DNA from: DASYAE01 sp036501535
Lineage (GTDB): Bacteria; Actinomycetota; Actinomycetes; Streptomycetales; Catenulisporaceae
Assembly (NCBI GenBank): GCA_036501535.1
Contig: DASYAE010000010.1
Coordinates: 1-49,745, forward strand
DNA: 49,745 nt
Direction: 5' to 3'
Position 1 is the stretch's first letter. Every line of letters starts with the position of its first letter. The notes beneath the pieces are model-generated. The model was not told the origin of the DNA. It searched no databases and saw only the letters and a program-made list of their open reading frames with translations. Both the position numbers and the translations under genes were made by a program. Positions 1 through 8,150 of this stretch are shown one piece after another.

Positions 1-22
1 TGCCGAGGGTTGTATGTGCTTT

Positions 23-55
23 GCTTCGGGCCGACCCGATGGGTCGGCCCGAAGC
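23..55 (-). terminator. Perfect 15-bp hairpin after the LAGLIDADG gene
   Basis: The arms GCTTCGGGCCGACCC and GGGTCGGCCCGAAGC pair perfectly around a 3-nt loop. The hairpin lies about 20 nt downstream of the endonuclease gene stop. No good U-run follows on either strand, so it is a terminator or mRNA-end structure by position and stability only. The unknown gene to the left could also use it. Confidence 0.55.
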
Positions 56-75
56 ATGTCGGGGTCAGTGTTCGA

Positions 76-867
76 TCAGTACTTGGGGCCGACGAATTCA
101 TCCATGCAGGCGACCGATTCGCGGCGGGCGATGGACACGCAGTTGCGGTTGTTCATGCGCCACTCGATGCCGAGTACGTCGAGCGTGCCGGTGAACAGAT
201 CCCGGATGTCAATGCTCTCGTTCGTGAAGTGGTAACGCGGGTAGTCGTAGCGCTTCTTCTCGCCGCGAATCATCTTGGTCGTCCAGTTGGTGACCCGGCA
301 GCCGTCCGAGTGGATCAGGCCTCGGATGAACTCCTTCGGATGGTTGTCCACGATGAATTTCTGCCACTCCTCCAGCATGATCGTGCGCATGTGCTTCCTG
401 CCCGGCCCGTGCTGGGGGAAGAGGCAGACCCAGTGTGCTGAATACGACTGCACCTCGATGCATCCGGGTTTCTGCCGACGGTTAGTGTGCCCGCCCGGCA
501 TGACGAGCTTCATCGCTTCCTCGGCGGCGTCGATGAGTCCGGGCCACGCGTTCGCGCAGTAGATCGAGAGTGTGTGCTTTCTGCGCTTATGGATGATGTG
601 CCCGTCGCCCAGGTACAGGCCGAGGAGGTAGGAGTAGGGCTTCTCGGGGAGCTGGTAGGCATGGCAGGAGCGGCACGAATCCTGGGGTTTCGCAGGATAG
701 GCGTCAGGATGGCGTTTACGGTCCAGGTGTTTCCAGTAGCCGATCGTGCCCTTAGGCACTCGCAGCTCCGCTGCGACCGCGCCGTTTTCGGCACCGTCTC
801 GCAGGAGGCTGATTGCTGTGGTACGAATGTGCGAAGGATGGCCCGTTGTGGTCATACGCCGGAGCAT
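76..867 (-). CDS. Free-standing LAGLIDADG-type homing endonuclease-like protein with N-terminal HTH
   Basis: About 263 aa. An N-terminal helix-turn-helix-like segment (around AAELRVPKGTIGYWKHL) is followed by a short Cys-x2-Cys motif (CRSCH). Two LAGLIDADG-like helices follow, YLLGLYLGDG and FIRGLIHSDG, each keeping the acidic residue that binds metal in this nuclease family. Two motifs in one chain suggest a monomeric pseudo-symmetric enzyme. The ATG at 867 is preceded by AGGAAA at good spacing; an ATG at 855 (MTTTGHPS) is the alternative. The frame stays open up to 1038, but that would run through the tRNA gene and is rejected. It is not inside an intron or intein. It lies 76 nt downstream of an odd tRNA on the same strand and may be expressed by readthrough. 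DNA cleavage is inferred; a purely regulatory DNA-binding role is possible. Confidence 0.75.
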   Translation of the reverse strand: MLRRMTTTGHPSHIRTTAISLLRDGAENGAVAAELRVPKGTIGYWKHLDRKRHPDAYPAKPQDSCRSCHAYQLPEKPYSYLLGLYLGDGHIIHKRRKHTLSIYCANAWPGLIDAAEEAMKLVMPGGHTNRRQKPGCIEVQSYSAHWVCLFPQHGPGRKHMRTIMLEEWQKFIVDNHPKEFIRGLIHSDGCRVTNWTTKMIRGEKKRYDYPRYHFTNESIDIRDLFTGTLDVLGIEWRMNNRNCVSIARRESVACMDEFVGPKY

Positions 868-898
868 GGCGGAAATTTCCTGGTAAGGGCAGGGAAAC

Positions 899-933
899 AA
901 CGAAAGGTCCACTCCGAAGAGTGAACCTTTGTT
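899..933 (-). terminator. Hairpin between the tRNA and the endonuclease gene
   Basis: Arms AAAGGT/ACCTTT and CACTC/GAGTG stack with one C-A mismatch around a 4-nt loop, and CAA/TTG pairs may extend the base. On the minus strand the stem is followed by a moderately T-rich stretch (TTTCGTTGTTT). This fits a terminator for the tRNA, or an attenuator in front of the LAGLIDADG gene. Confidence 0.5.
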
Positions 934-943
934 CGAGTCGAAG

Positions 944-1016
944 TGCCCCGGGTGGGATTCGAACCCACACTGAACGGGACTTGAATCCGCTGCCTCTGCC
1001 GCTGGGCTACCGGGGC
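944..1016 (-). tRNA. Atypical tRNA with CAA anticodon and short (class I) variable loop
   Basis: A 73-nt cloverleaf can be folded by hand. The acceptor stem is GCCCCGG/CCGGGGC, the D-stem GCC/GGC, and the anticodon arm GCGGA-TTCAAGT-CCCGT. The variable loop is only 5 nt (TCAGT). The T-arm is GTGGG-TTCGAAT-CCCAC and the discriminator is A. CCA is not encoded. CAA would read the Leu codon UUG, but bacterial tRNA-Leu normally has a long variable arm, absent here. Two mismatches weaken the fold: A31-C39 closing the anticodon loop, and C13-A22. A TATGCT -10-like hexamer lies about 18 nt upstream. The amino-acid identity is uncertain, and it may be a tRNA-like or pseudo-tRNA gene. Confidence 0.75.
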
Positions 1017-1146
1017 TCCTCCATACCCGGGTCAGCATAGCGGATCACACAGTGGCGATGCTCCTCAGTAAGCCCGTCCACTAGGCTGGGCGCATCCCTG
1101 CGATCAGGGCGACCGGACCGGACGAAGGACTGAGGAGCGGCCGACC

Positions 1147-1791
1147 ATGACAGCCGAGGAGCGCGGCACGCAGCGCAAGCGCGTCGTCATCGCCGAGGAC
1201 GAGGCGCTGATCCGGATGGACCTGGCCGAGATGCTGCAGGAGGAGGGCTACGAGGTCGTCGGGCAGGCCGGGGACGGCGAGAACGCGGTCAAGCTGGCCT
1301 CGGAGCACCGGCCGGACCTGGTGATCCTGGACGTGAAGATGCCGGTCCTTGACGGCATCTCGGCGGCCGAGCGGATCGGCGCGGAGAAGATCGCGCCGGT
1401 GCTGATGCTGACCGCCTTCTCCCAGCGGGAGCTGGTCGAGCGGGCCCGGGACGCTGGAGCGATGGCCTACCTGGTCAAGCCGTTCTCGAAGGCCGACCTG
1501 GTGCCGGCGATCGAGATGGCGACCAGCCGGTACGAGGAACTGCGCGCGCTGGAGGGCGAGGTCGCCGACCTCGCCGCGCGGTTCGAGACCCGCAAGCTGG
1601 TCGATCGGGCGAAGGGCCTGCTGCAGGCCCAGCTGGGGATGACCGAGCCGGAGGCCTTCCGGTGGATCCAGAAGACCTCGATGGACCGCCGGCTGACCAT
1701 GCGCGAGGTGGCTCAAGCCGTGGTGGACGGGGTGGCGATGCCGGCCGACGACAAGGCCGCGCCCGGCTCGAGCCAGGAGGTCGCGCAGTAG
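1147..1791 (+). CDS. pdtaR: ANTAR-domain response regulator (PdtaR-like)
   Basis: 214 aa. An N-terminal receiver domain (about 12-125) has the acidic pocket AEDE, phospho-acceptor Asp62 in ILDVKMP, Thr89 and Lys111 in VKPF. It is followed by a helical ANTAR RNA-binding domain (about 128-193, with RAKGLLQ). ANTAR proteins bind paired hairpins in nascent mRNA and prevent termination; in mycobacteria PdtaR works with the kinase PdtaS. No partner kinase gene is in the window, as is usual for this orphan regulator. The ATG is preceded by GAGGAG. A TAGGCT hexamer at 1082-1087 is a possible -10. A long hairpin follows the gene. Family assignment is firm; the RNA targets are unknown. Confidence 0.93.
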   Translation: MTAEERGTQRKRVVIAEDEALIRMDLAEMLQEEGYEVVGQAGDGENAVKLASEHRPDLVILDVKMPVLDGISAAERIGAEKIAPVLMLTAFSQRELVERARDAGAMAYLVKPFSKADLVPAIEMATSRYEELRALEGEVADLAARFETRKLVDRAKGLLQAQLGMTEPEAFRWIQKTSMDRRLTMREVAQAVVDGVAMPADDKAAPGSSQEVAQ

Positions 1792-1816
1792 CGCGGCGGC
1801 GGTAGCTCGATTCGAT

Positions 1817-1875
1817 TCGCCGCGCTCCGCGGCCGGAAACGCAGCGGTGTTTCCTACGGTATCGGAGCGCGGCGA
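1817..1875 (+). terminator. Two-tier hairpin downstream of the ANTAR regulator
   Basis: The outer arms CGCCGCGCTCCG (1818-1829) and CGGAGCGCGGCG (1863-1874) are perfectly complementary, with one extra T-A pair. Inside, GGAAAC (1835-1840) and GTTTCC (1849-1854) form a second stem with an 8-nt loop. It starts about 25 nt after the stop codon. There is no clear U-tract, so it could be a terminator or an mRNA 3'-end structure. Confidence 0.5.
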
Positions 1876-2348
1876 TCTCTTTGTGTGCCCGTGTCGTGAC
1901 CGGAGTGCAGGGCCCGGACCTCGCCCGGGACCACCGGTTCGCACGGAAGCGGAATTCGGCGCGCACCCTCTGTAAGGGAAATCGCTCGATCCTGCCCGGC
2001 TGCCGCATTTCCGGCGTTCTCCGGCGATTCCATGCGGTGCGGGGAATTGTTTCAGGGCGAATAGATCCCGTCGGGGCGCCGGAATCGGAGCGATGAGGCT
2101 ATTCAGAACGGGGCACGCTGACCAGGGATGATAAGGGCACGTTCGCCGAGCGGTCGCGATTCCGGGACGAGCGGGGCCAGACGTAGGATGATCGGCTGTC
2201 TATCCAATCGCTCAGATGATCTAGTTTACCGTTTCGATACGCTAACAGTCTTCTAGCCGCCTTAACGGATCTCTACCATAAACCCCACTCCGTGCTCATA
2301 CGCTGACGCACTGCACGACGGTGCGGGCCTGGAATGAGGTTCTTGACA
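1876..2348. other. Long intergenic region before the permease
   Basis: No convincing gene is seen. A 71-codon open frame at 1881-2096 lacks a ribosome-binding site and recognisable motifs. From about 2190 the sequence becomes AT-richer, which suggests the permease promoter region, but I cannot assign clear -35/-10 boxes or a known riboswitch. Confidence 0.5.
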
Positions 2349-3998
2349 ATGGCGACTGATGCCCCACCGGCTCCGGCTGCGGCGGCGAATGCTCTCAAAC
2401 GACAAGTAGGTATGATCGGCCTGCTGTGGGCGTCCGAGAGCTCGATCATCGGCTCCGGCTGGCTCTTCGGCGCGAAGAAGGCCCTGGTGGCGGCCGGTCC
2501 CTCGGCGGTCATCGCCTGGGGCATCGGCGCGGTGGCGATCATCATCCTGGCGCTCGTGCACGCCGAGCTCGGCGGCATGTTCCCGGTGGCCGGCGGCTCC
2601 GCGCGGTTCCCGACCTATGCGTTCGGCGGTGCGGCGGGCGCCTCCTTCGGCTGGTTCGCCTGGCTGCAGGCGGCGTCGGTGGCCCCGATCGAGGTCGAGG
2701 CCGCGATGGGATACGCGCAGCACTACTCGTTCGCCGCCAGCTGGCTCAACGCGGCAGGGAACATCCACGGGATAGGTTTCCTCGTGGCTATAGTGCTGAT
2801 GGCCGTGTTCGTAGCGGTCAACTTCTTAAGTATTAAGATATTGACAACGACCAACTCGGTCGTGATGTGGTGGAAGATCGCCATCCCGCTGCTGACCATC
2901 CTGGTCGTCGCGGTGACGCACTTCCACGGCTCGAACTTCACCGCGGGCAACGGGTTCATGCCCGACGGCATGCACGGCGTCTTCGCCGCGGTCAGCGGCA
3001 GCGGCATCATCTTCGCCCTGCTCGGCTTCGAGCAGGCGATCCAGCTCGGCGGCGAGTCGGCGAACCCGAAGAAGGACCTGCCGCGGGCCACCATCTACTC
3101 GATCCTGATCGGCGCGGCGATCTACATCCTGCTGCAGGTGTTCTTCATCGGCGCGATCCCGGCCGCGAACATCCCCAAGCTGTGGGCGAACCTGGACTTC
3201 CCCGGCATCTCCGGCCCGTGGGCGGGTCTGACCACGCTGATCGGCCTCGGCTGGCTCGGCACCGTCCTGTACATCGACGCGGTCGTCTCCCCGGTGGGCA
3301 CCGGCCTGATCTACACCACGGCCACCTCGCGCTACTCGATCGGCCTGGCCAAGAACGGCTACTGGCCCAAGGAGTACGGGTACCTGACCCGCGAGGGCCT
3401 GCCTTGGATGGGCCTGATCACCTCGTTCGTGATCGGCTGCGTCTGCTTCCTGCCGTTCCCGAGCTGGGGCAAGTTCGTGGGCTTCATCACCTCGGCCAGC
3501 GTGCTGATGTACGCCGGGGCGCCGCTGGCGTTCGGCGTGTTCCGCAGCAAGCTGCCGGACGTGGAGCGGCCGTACCGGCTGCCCGGCGGCTCGGTGATGG
3601 CGCCGCTGGCCTTCGTGGTGGCGAACCTGGTCATATTCTGGTCCGGCTGGAGCACGCTGGAGGGCCTGGCCGCCGCCATCCTGATCGGCTACGTGATCCT
3701 GATCGCCACCCGGGTGCTCAACCTCAACCCGATCCGGCCGGTGCTCGACCTGAAGGCCGCCCAGTGGCTGCCGGTCTACCTGATCGGCATCATGTTCCTC
3801 GAGTGGATAAGCGACTTCGGCCCGCTGCACAGCTTCCTGTTCAAGAAGCCGTGGCTGGACAACTGGTGGATCGACATCATCGCGGTGTCCGCGTTCAGCC
3901 TGATCATCTACTACTGGGCGCAGGCGGTCTCGCTGCCCCAGCAGAAGATCGAGGAGGGCATCCAGTCGGTGCACGTGGAGGAGGCCGTCGGGCACTGA
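2349..3998 (+). CDS. APC-superfamily amino-acid permease
   Basis: 549 aa, with about 12 hydrophobic helices. The N-terminal region has the APC-type first helix (GLLWASESSIIGSGWLFGA), in which a glycine-rich break forms the substrate site, and a later segment with GFEQAIQLGGESANP. This places it among amino-acid/polyamine/organocation secondary transporters of the cytoplasmic membrane; the substrate cannot be read from sequence. ATG 2349 is chosen because GAGG at 2336-2339 lies 9 nt upstream; the in-frame ATG at 2334 lacks this. Codon 160 is TTA (2826-2828), in a short AT-rich patch (about 2820-2846) unlike the rest of the gene. TTA is very rare in such genomes and in Streptomyces makes translation depend on the bldA tRNA. 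It ends at a strong terminator facing the thioesterase gene. Confidence 0.88.
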   Translation: MATDAPPAPAAAANALKRQVGMIGLLWASESSIIGSGWLFGAKKALVAAGPSAVIAWGIGAVAIIILALVHAELGGMFPVAGGSARFPTYAFGGAAGASFGWFAWLQAASVAPIEVEAAMGYAQHYSFAASWLNAAGNIHGIGFLVAIVLMAVFVAVNFLSIKILTTTNSVVMWWKIAIPLLTILVVAVTHFHGSNFTAGNGFMPDGMHGVFAAVSGSGIIFALLGFEQAIQLGGESANPKKDLPRATIYSILIGAAIYILLQVFFIGAIPAANIPKLWANLDFPGISGPWAGLTTLIGLGWLGTVLYIDAVVSPVGTGLIYTTATSRYSIGLAKNGYWPKEYGYLTREGLPWMGLITSFVIGCVCFLPFPSWGKFVGFITSASVLMYAGAPLAFGVFRSKLPDVERPYRLPGGSVMAPLAFVVANLVIFWSGWSTLEGLAAAILIGYVILIATRVLNLNPIRPVLDLKAAQWLPVYLIGIMFLEWISDFGPLHSFLFKKPWLDNWWIDIIAVSAFSLIIYYWAQAVSLPQQKIEEGIQSVHVEEAVGH

Positions 3999-4025
3999 CG
4001 CGCCCGCGGTCGTCCGCTTGGGACC

Positions 4026-4063
4026 CGGCCCGGCCCGCCACAACGACGTGGCGGGCCGGGCCG
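4026..4063. terminator. Bidirectional terminator between convergent genes
   Basis: A 16-bp perfect stem (CGGCCCGGCCCGCCAC with its complement) encloses a 6-nt loop. It sits between the stops of the permease (plus) and the thioesterase (minus) and can serve both. Confidence 0.75.
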
Positions 4064-4075
4064 CCTCGTATCCGC

Positions 4076-4498
4076 CTAGCGGTCCATGATCATGCAGGTG
4101 ATGCGTGCGGTGCACACCCGGCGGTTCCGCTCGTCGGTGATGACGACCTCGTAGGACGCGACGGTGCGGCCAAGGTGCAGCGGGGTGGCCACCGCGGTGA
4201 CGATGCCCTCGGTGGCGGCGCGGTGGTGGGTGGCGTTGATGTCGACGCCGACGGTGATCTTGTCCGGCCCGGCGTGCAGGGCGGCGCCGATCGAGCCGAG
4301 GGTCTCGGCCAGCACGACCGACGCGCCGCCGTGCAGCAGCCCGAGCGGCTGCGTGTTCCCCTTGACCGGCATCGTGGCGACCAGCCGCTGCGGGGTGAGC
4401 TCCCGGTACTCCACGCCGAGTTTCGAGGCCAGATCGCCCCCGGCGTAGATGGCGCCGTAGAGCTTCTTGAACTCCGCCTCGAAATCCCGCTCGGCCAT
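4076..4498 (-). CDS. PaaI-family hotdog-fold acyl-CoA thioesterase
   Basis: 140 aa, the usual length for a single-hotdog thioesterase. The central segment NTQPLGLLHGGASVVLAETLGS is the conserved helix region of the PaaI/YbdB type: the HGG turn, then a Glu that acts in catalysis. Such enzymes hydrolyse acyl-CoA, often aromatic or 1,4-dihydroxy-2-naphthoyl-CoA, in the cytoplasm as tetramers; the substrate here is unknown. ATG 4498 starts the conserved MAERDFEAEF region; in-frame upstream codons would extend into the polA leader. The gene is divergent from polA, with 91 nt between the starts. The order thioesterase-polA is, from memory, common in actinomycetes. Confidence 0.85.
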   Translation of the reverse strand: MAERDFEAEFKKLYGAIYAGGDLASKLGVEYRELTPQRLVATMPVKGNTQPLGLLHGGASVVLAETLGSIGAALHAGPDKITVGVDINATHHRAATEGIVTAVATPLHLGRTVASYEVVITDERNRRVCTARITCMIMDR

Positions 4499-4589
4499 GG
4501 TTTCCGCCGCCTTCCGCGCGTCGTGGTGGACTGTCCGTGTCGGACCCGGCGAATAGGATCGCAGGTGTGAAGACGATGGGAGTGCGGCT

Positions 4590-7373
4590 GTGAGTGAGAT
4601 CACCGAGGCGCCGGCGCCTGGTGCCGAGTGCCGGTTGATGCTGGTCGACGGCCACTCGATGGCTTATCGCGCGTTCTTCGCGCTGCCGGCCGAGAACTTC
4701 ACCATCGCCACCGGCCAGGCGACCAACGCGATCTACGGCTTCACCTCGATGCTGATCAACGTGGTGCGGGACGAGAAGCCCACCCACCTGGCGGTCGCCT
4801 TCGACGTGTCGCGCGCGACGCTGAAGCGCACGCAGATGTTCCCCGAGTACAAGGCGCAGCGGTCCGCGGCGCCGCAGGAGTTCGTCGGGCAGGTGGAGCT
4901 GCTCACCGAGCTGCTGGCCGCGCTGAAGGTCCCGGTCTTCCGCAAGGAGGGCGCGGAGGCGGACGACCTGATCGCGACGCTGGCGACGCAGGCCGCGCAG
5001 GAGGGGTACAACGTCGATATCGTGACCGGCGACCGGGATGCGCTGCAGCTGGTCAACGACCGGATCACGGTGCTGTATCCGCGCAAGGGCGTGGCGGACC
5101 TGGTCCGGTACACGCCCGCGGCGGTCGAGGAGAAGTACACCCTGACTCCGACGCAGTACCCTGACTTCGCGGCGCTGCGCGGCGACCCCTCGGACAACCT
5201 GCCGTCGATCCCGGGGGTGGGGGAGAAGACCGCGGCGAAGTGGATCCGCGAGTTCGGCTCGCTGGACGGCCTGCTGGAGCGGGTCGGCGAGGTGAAGGGC
5301 AAGGTGGGGGACGCCCTGCGGGACCACGTGGAGCAGGTGCGGATGAACCGCCGGCTGACCGAGCTGGACCGGGCGGTGGAGCTGGACGCTCGGCCGGCCG
5401 ACCTGGCCCGGTCGGACGGCGACGCGGAGGCCGTGGACCACCTGTTCGACACGCTCCAGTTCCGGGCGCTGCGCGGCCGGATCGGCGAGGTGTTCGGGCT
5501 GGACGGCGCGGCGGCCGGGGAAGGTGCGGCGGAGGCGACCGCTGCGGCCGAGCTGGAGTGCGCGGTGCTCGACACCGGGCAGCTGGCGCCGTGGCTGGCC
5601 GAGCGGCTGCCGGCCGGGCGCACGGCCCCGGCGGGGCTGCTGGTCGAGGGGACGTGGGGCCGGGGCACCGGCACGCTGACCGGGATCGCGCTGGCGACCG
5701 GGGACGGGCACGCCGCGTTCATCGACCCGACCCGGCTCGATCCGCAGGACGAGCAGGCTTTCTCGGCCTGGCTGGAGGATCCGGGCCGGCCGAAGGTGCT
5801 GCACGACGCGAAGGGCCCGCTCCTGGCGCTGGCGGCGCACGGCTTCGAGCTGGCCGGGCTGGCCGGGGACACCGCGATCGCGGCCTATCTCGTGCAGCCG
5901 GGCCAGCGTGGCTACGAGCTGGCCGACCTGGCCCGCCAGTACCTCGGCCGGCAGCTGTCGGTCGAGGAGGAGCCGAACGGCCAGCTGGCGCTCGACGCGA
6001 CGGTGGACGAGGACGACGCGGCGCGCAAGCTCATGGCGTCGGCGCAGGCGGTGCTCGACCTGTTCGCGCATCTCGACGCCCTGCTGGAGGAGCGGGCGCA
6101 GGCCGGGCGCGGCGAGCCGGGGGAGCAGGTCGAGGGCGGCGCGGTGGCCGGGAACCTGCTGCGGGACGTGGAGCTGCCGCTGGCCGAGCTGCTGGCCCGG
6201 ATGGAGCGGGCCGGGATCGCGGCGGACCGGGAGTACCTCTCCGATCTGGAGGTCGGCTTCGCCGCGGACGTGAAGCACGCGGTGGAGGAGGCGCACACCG
6301 CGGTGGGCGTGCAGTTCAACCTCGGCTCGCCGAAGCAGCTGCAGGAGATCCTGTTCGGGCAGCTGAACCTGCCGAAGACGAAGAAGATCAAGACCGGCTA
6401 CACCACCGACGCGGACGCGCTGGCCTGGCTGGCCGGGCAGACCGACAACCCGCTGCCGGTGATCCTGCTGCGGCACCGCGACGTCAGCAAGCTGCGCACC
6501 ACGGTCGAGGGCCTGATCAAGACCGTGATGGACGACGGCCGGATCCACACCACGTTCAGCCAGACGATCGCGGCGACCGGGCGGCTTTCGTCGACCGACC
6601 CGAACCTGCAGAACATCCCGGTGCGCACCGAGGAGGGCCGCCGGATCCGGCGCGCCTTCGTGGCCGGCGAAGGCTTCGACTCGCTGATGACCGCGGACTA
6701 CAGCCAGATCGAGATGCGGATCATGGCGCACCTCTCCGGCGACGCGGGCTTGATCGAGGCCTTCAACTCCGGCGAGGACCTGCACACCTCGGTCGCCTCC
6801 CGGGTGTTCTCGGTGCCCCCGAAGCAGGTGGACTCGGAGCTGCGGCGCCGGGTCAAGGCGGTCTCGTACGGCCTGGCCTACGGGCAGTCGGCCTACGGCC
6901 TGGCGCAGGGCCTGGGGGTCACCAATGCCGAGGCGACCCGGATGATGGAGGACTACTTCGCCAGGTTCGGCGGGATCCGGGACTACCTGCACTCGGTGGT
7001 GGACCAGGCGCGCAAGACCGGGTACACCGAGACGGTCCTGGGGCGCCGGCGCTATCTGCCGGATCTGAACTCGGGCAATCCGCACCTGCGGCAGATGGCC
7101 GAGCGGATGGCGCTCAACGCGCCGATCCAGGGCTCTGCGGCGGACATCATCAAGATCGCGATGCTGAACGTGGACCGGGCGCTGCGGGAGGGCGGCCTCG
7201 CCTCCCGGCTGCTGCTGCAGGTGCACGACGAACTCGTGCTCGAGGTCGTGGCGGCGGAGCGCGAGCAGGTCGAGGGCCTGGTGCGGCGGGAGATGGGGGC
7301 GGCGTATCAGCTGCGCGTCCCGCTGGACGTGTCGGTCGGCCTCGGCAGCGACTGGCACGAGGCGGGGCACTGA
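4590..7373 (+). CDS. polA: DNA polymerase I
   Basis: 927 aa, full length. It fills gaps and removes RNA primers during replication and repair. The 5'-nuclease domain occupies about 15-300: VDGHSMAYRAFF, AEADDLIATLA, TGDRDALQL, and the helix-hairpin-helix GDPSDNLPSIPGVGEKTA. The middle 3'-5' exonuclease-like domain (about 320-500) lacks the catalytic acidic motifs, so proofreading is probably absent, as in other actinobacterial Pol I. The polymerase domain has motif A DYSQIEMR (about 703), motif B RRRVKAVSYGLAYGQ and motif C VHDELVLE (about 877). It starts at GTG 4590 behind a GGGAG-like site. It appears monocistronic, with the next gene 93 nt downstream. Confidence 0.97.
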   Translation: MSEITEAPAPGAECRLMLVDGHSMAYRAFFALPAENFTIATGQATNAIYGFTSMLINVVRDEKPTHLAVAFDVSRATLKRTQMFPEYKAQRSAAPQEFVGQVELLTELLAALKVPVFRKEGAEADDLIATLATQAAQEGYNVDIVTGDRDALQLVNDRITVLYPRKGVADLVRYTPAAVEEKYTLTPTQYPDFAALRGDPSDNLPSIPGVGEKTAAKWIREFGSLDGLLERVGEVKGKVGDALRDHVEQVRMNRRLTELDRAVELDARPADLARSDGDAEAVDHLFDTLQFRALRGRIGEVFGLDGAAAGEGAAEATAAAELECAVLDTGQLAPWLAERLPAGRTAPAGLLVEGTWGRGTGTLTGIALATGDGHAAFIDPTRLDPQDEQAFSAWLEDPGRPKVLHDAKGPLLALAAHGFELAGLAGDTAIAAYLVQPGQRGYELADLARQYLGRQLSVEEEPNGQLALDATVDEDDAARKLMASAQAVLDLFAHLDALLEERAQAGRGEPGEQVEGGAVAGNLLRDVELPLAELLARMERAGIAADREYLSDLEVGFAADVKHAVEEAHTAVGVQFNLGSPKQLQEILFGQLNLPKTKKIKTGYTTDADALAWLAGQTDNPLPVILLRHRDVSKLRTTVEGLIKTVMDDGRIHTTFSQTIAATGRLSSTDPNLQNIPVRTEEGRRIRRAFVAGEGFDSLMTADYSQIEMRIMAHLSGDAGLIEAFNSGEDLHTSVASRVFSVPPKQVDSELRRRVKAVSYGLAYGQSAYGLAQGLGVTNAEATRMMEDYFARFGGIRDYLHSVVDQARKTGYTETVLGRRRYLPDLNSGNPHLRQMAERMALNAPIQGSAADIIKIAMLNVDRALREGGLASRLLLQVHDELVLEVVAAEREQVEGLVRREMGAAYQLRVPLDVSVGLGSDWHEAGH

Positions 7374-7466
7374 CCGGGACCGTCCGGTACCGCGTGCGCG
7401 GGGCTGCGGCCCGCCGTTCGCAGTAGTCCGGGAAGACGCGCGGTCCGTCGGCGGTTGTCATGGATC

Positions 7467-8150
7467 ATGGCGACTCTCGGATTGATCGGCAGCGGACACA
7501 TCGGCGGCGCGCTGGCCCGGCTGGCGGTGGACAACGGCTTGGACGTGGTGCTGAGCAACTCGCGCGGTCCGCAGACACTGGCCGCCCCGGCGGCCGAGCT
7601 CGGCCCGCGGGCGTCGGCGGGGACCGGCCGGGAGGCGGCCACGGCGGGCGACTGGGTCGTGGTGACCATTCCGGTGCGCGCGTACCCGGATGTGCCGCGG
7701 GAGGCGCTGACCGGGAAGACCGTGTTGGACACCGGCAACTACTATCCGCAGCGCGACGGGGACATCGCCGAGCTGGACTCCGGCGCGACGACGAGCAGTG
7801 AGCTGCTCCAGCGGCACCTCGACGGGTCGCACGTGGTGAAGGCGTTCAACAACATCTACTTCAAGCACCTGCTGGACCTGTCCCGCCCGGCGGGCGCCGC
7901 GGACCGGACGGCGCTGCCGATCGCCGGGGACGACGCGGACGCTAAGCGCGGGGCGACCGAACTGCTCGGCCTGCTCGGCTTCGACGCCGTCGACGCGGGC
8001 GCGCTGCGCGAGGGCCGACGCTTCCAGCCGGGCACGCCCGCATACGGAAAGCTCTATGTGGCCGGGGATCCCGACGCTTTCGCGCAACAGCCGGGCAACC
8101 CGGCCCCCGCGGCGGCGGTCATTCGCGCGCTGGCTTCGGCCGAGGTCTGA
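7467..8150 (+). CDS. NADP-binding oxidoreductase of the F420-dependent NADP reductase-like family
   Basis: 227 aa. The N-terminus has a Rossmann fold with LGLIGSGHIGGALARLAV, then VVLSNSRGP, which fits NADP binding. The protein resembles short reductases related to F420H2:NADP oxidoreductase (Pfam F420_oxidored type) and contains VVKAFNNIYF, matching the conserved KAFN segment of that family. ATG 7467 starts directly before the Rossmann motif; an upstream TTG at 7455 is less likely. No strong ribosome-binding site is visible. Its stop codon directly abuts that of the convergent tetR gene (TGATCA at 8148-8153). The substrate and the use of F420 are not established; 'NAD(P)-binding domain protein' is the safe name. 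Confidence 0.8.
   Translation: MATLGLIGSGHIGGALARLAVDNGLDVVLSNSRGPQTLAAPAAELGPRASAGTGREAATAGDWVVVTIPVRAYPDVPREALTGKTVLDTGNYYPQRDGDIAELDSGATTSSELLQRHLDGSHVVKAFNNIYFKHLLDLSRPAGAADRTALPIAGDDADAKRGATELLGLLGFDAVDAGALREGRRFQPGTPAYGKLYVAGDPDAFAQQPGNPAPAAAVIRALASAEV

Noticed and set aside
868..1038. N-terminal extension of the LAGLIDADG frame up to 1038
   Set aside because: It runs through the tRNA gene and its translation has no protein-like features; a good ribosome-binding site precedes ATG 867.
1881..2096. Short open frame in the long intergenic region
   Set aside because: No ribosome-binding site, no motifs and no codon bias typical of neighbouring genes.
2343..2348. TTGACA just before the permease start codon as a -35 box
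   Set aside because: It lies within the ribosome-binding region and no suitable -10 follows before the coding sequence.
2826..7370. Very long minus-strand open frame opposite the permease, thioesterase and polA
   Set aside because: It is a codon-bias shadow: Arg/Gln/Pro-rich translation, opposite a strongly supported polA, a common artefact in high-GC DNA.
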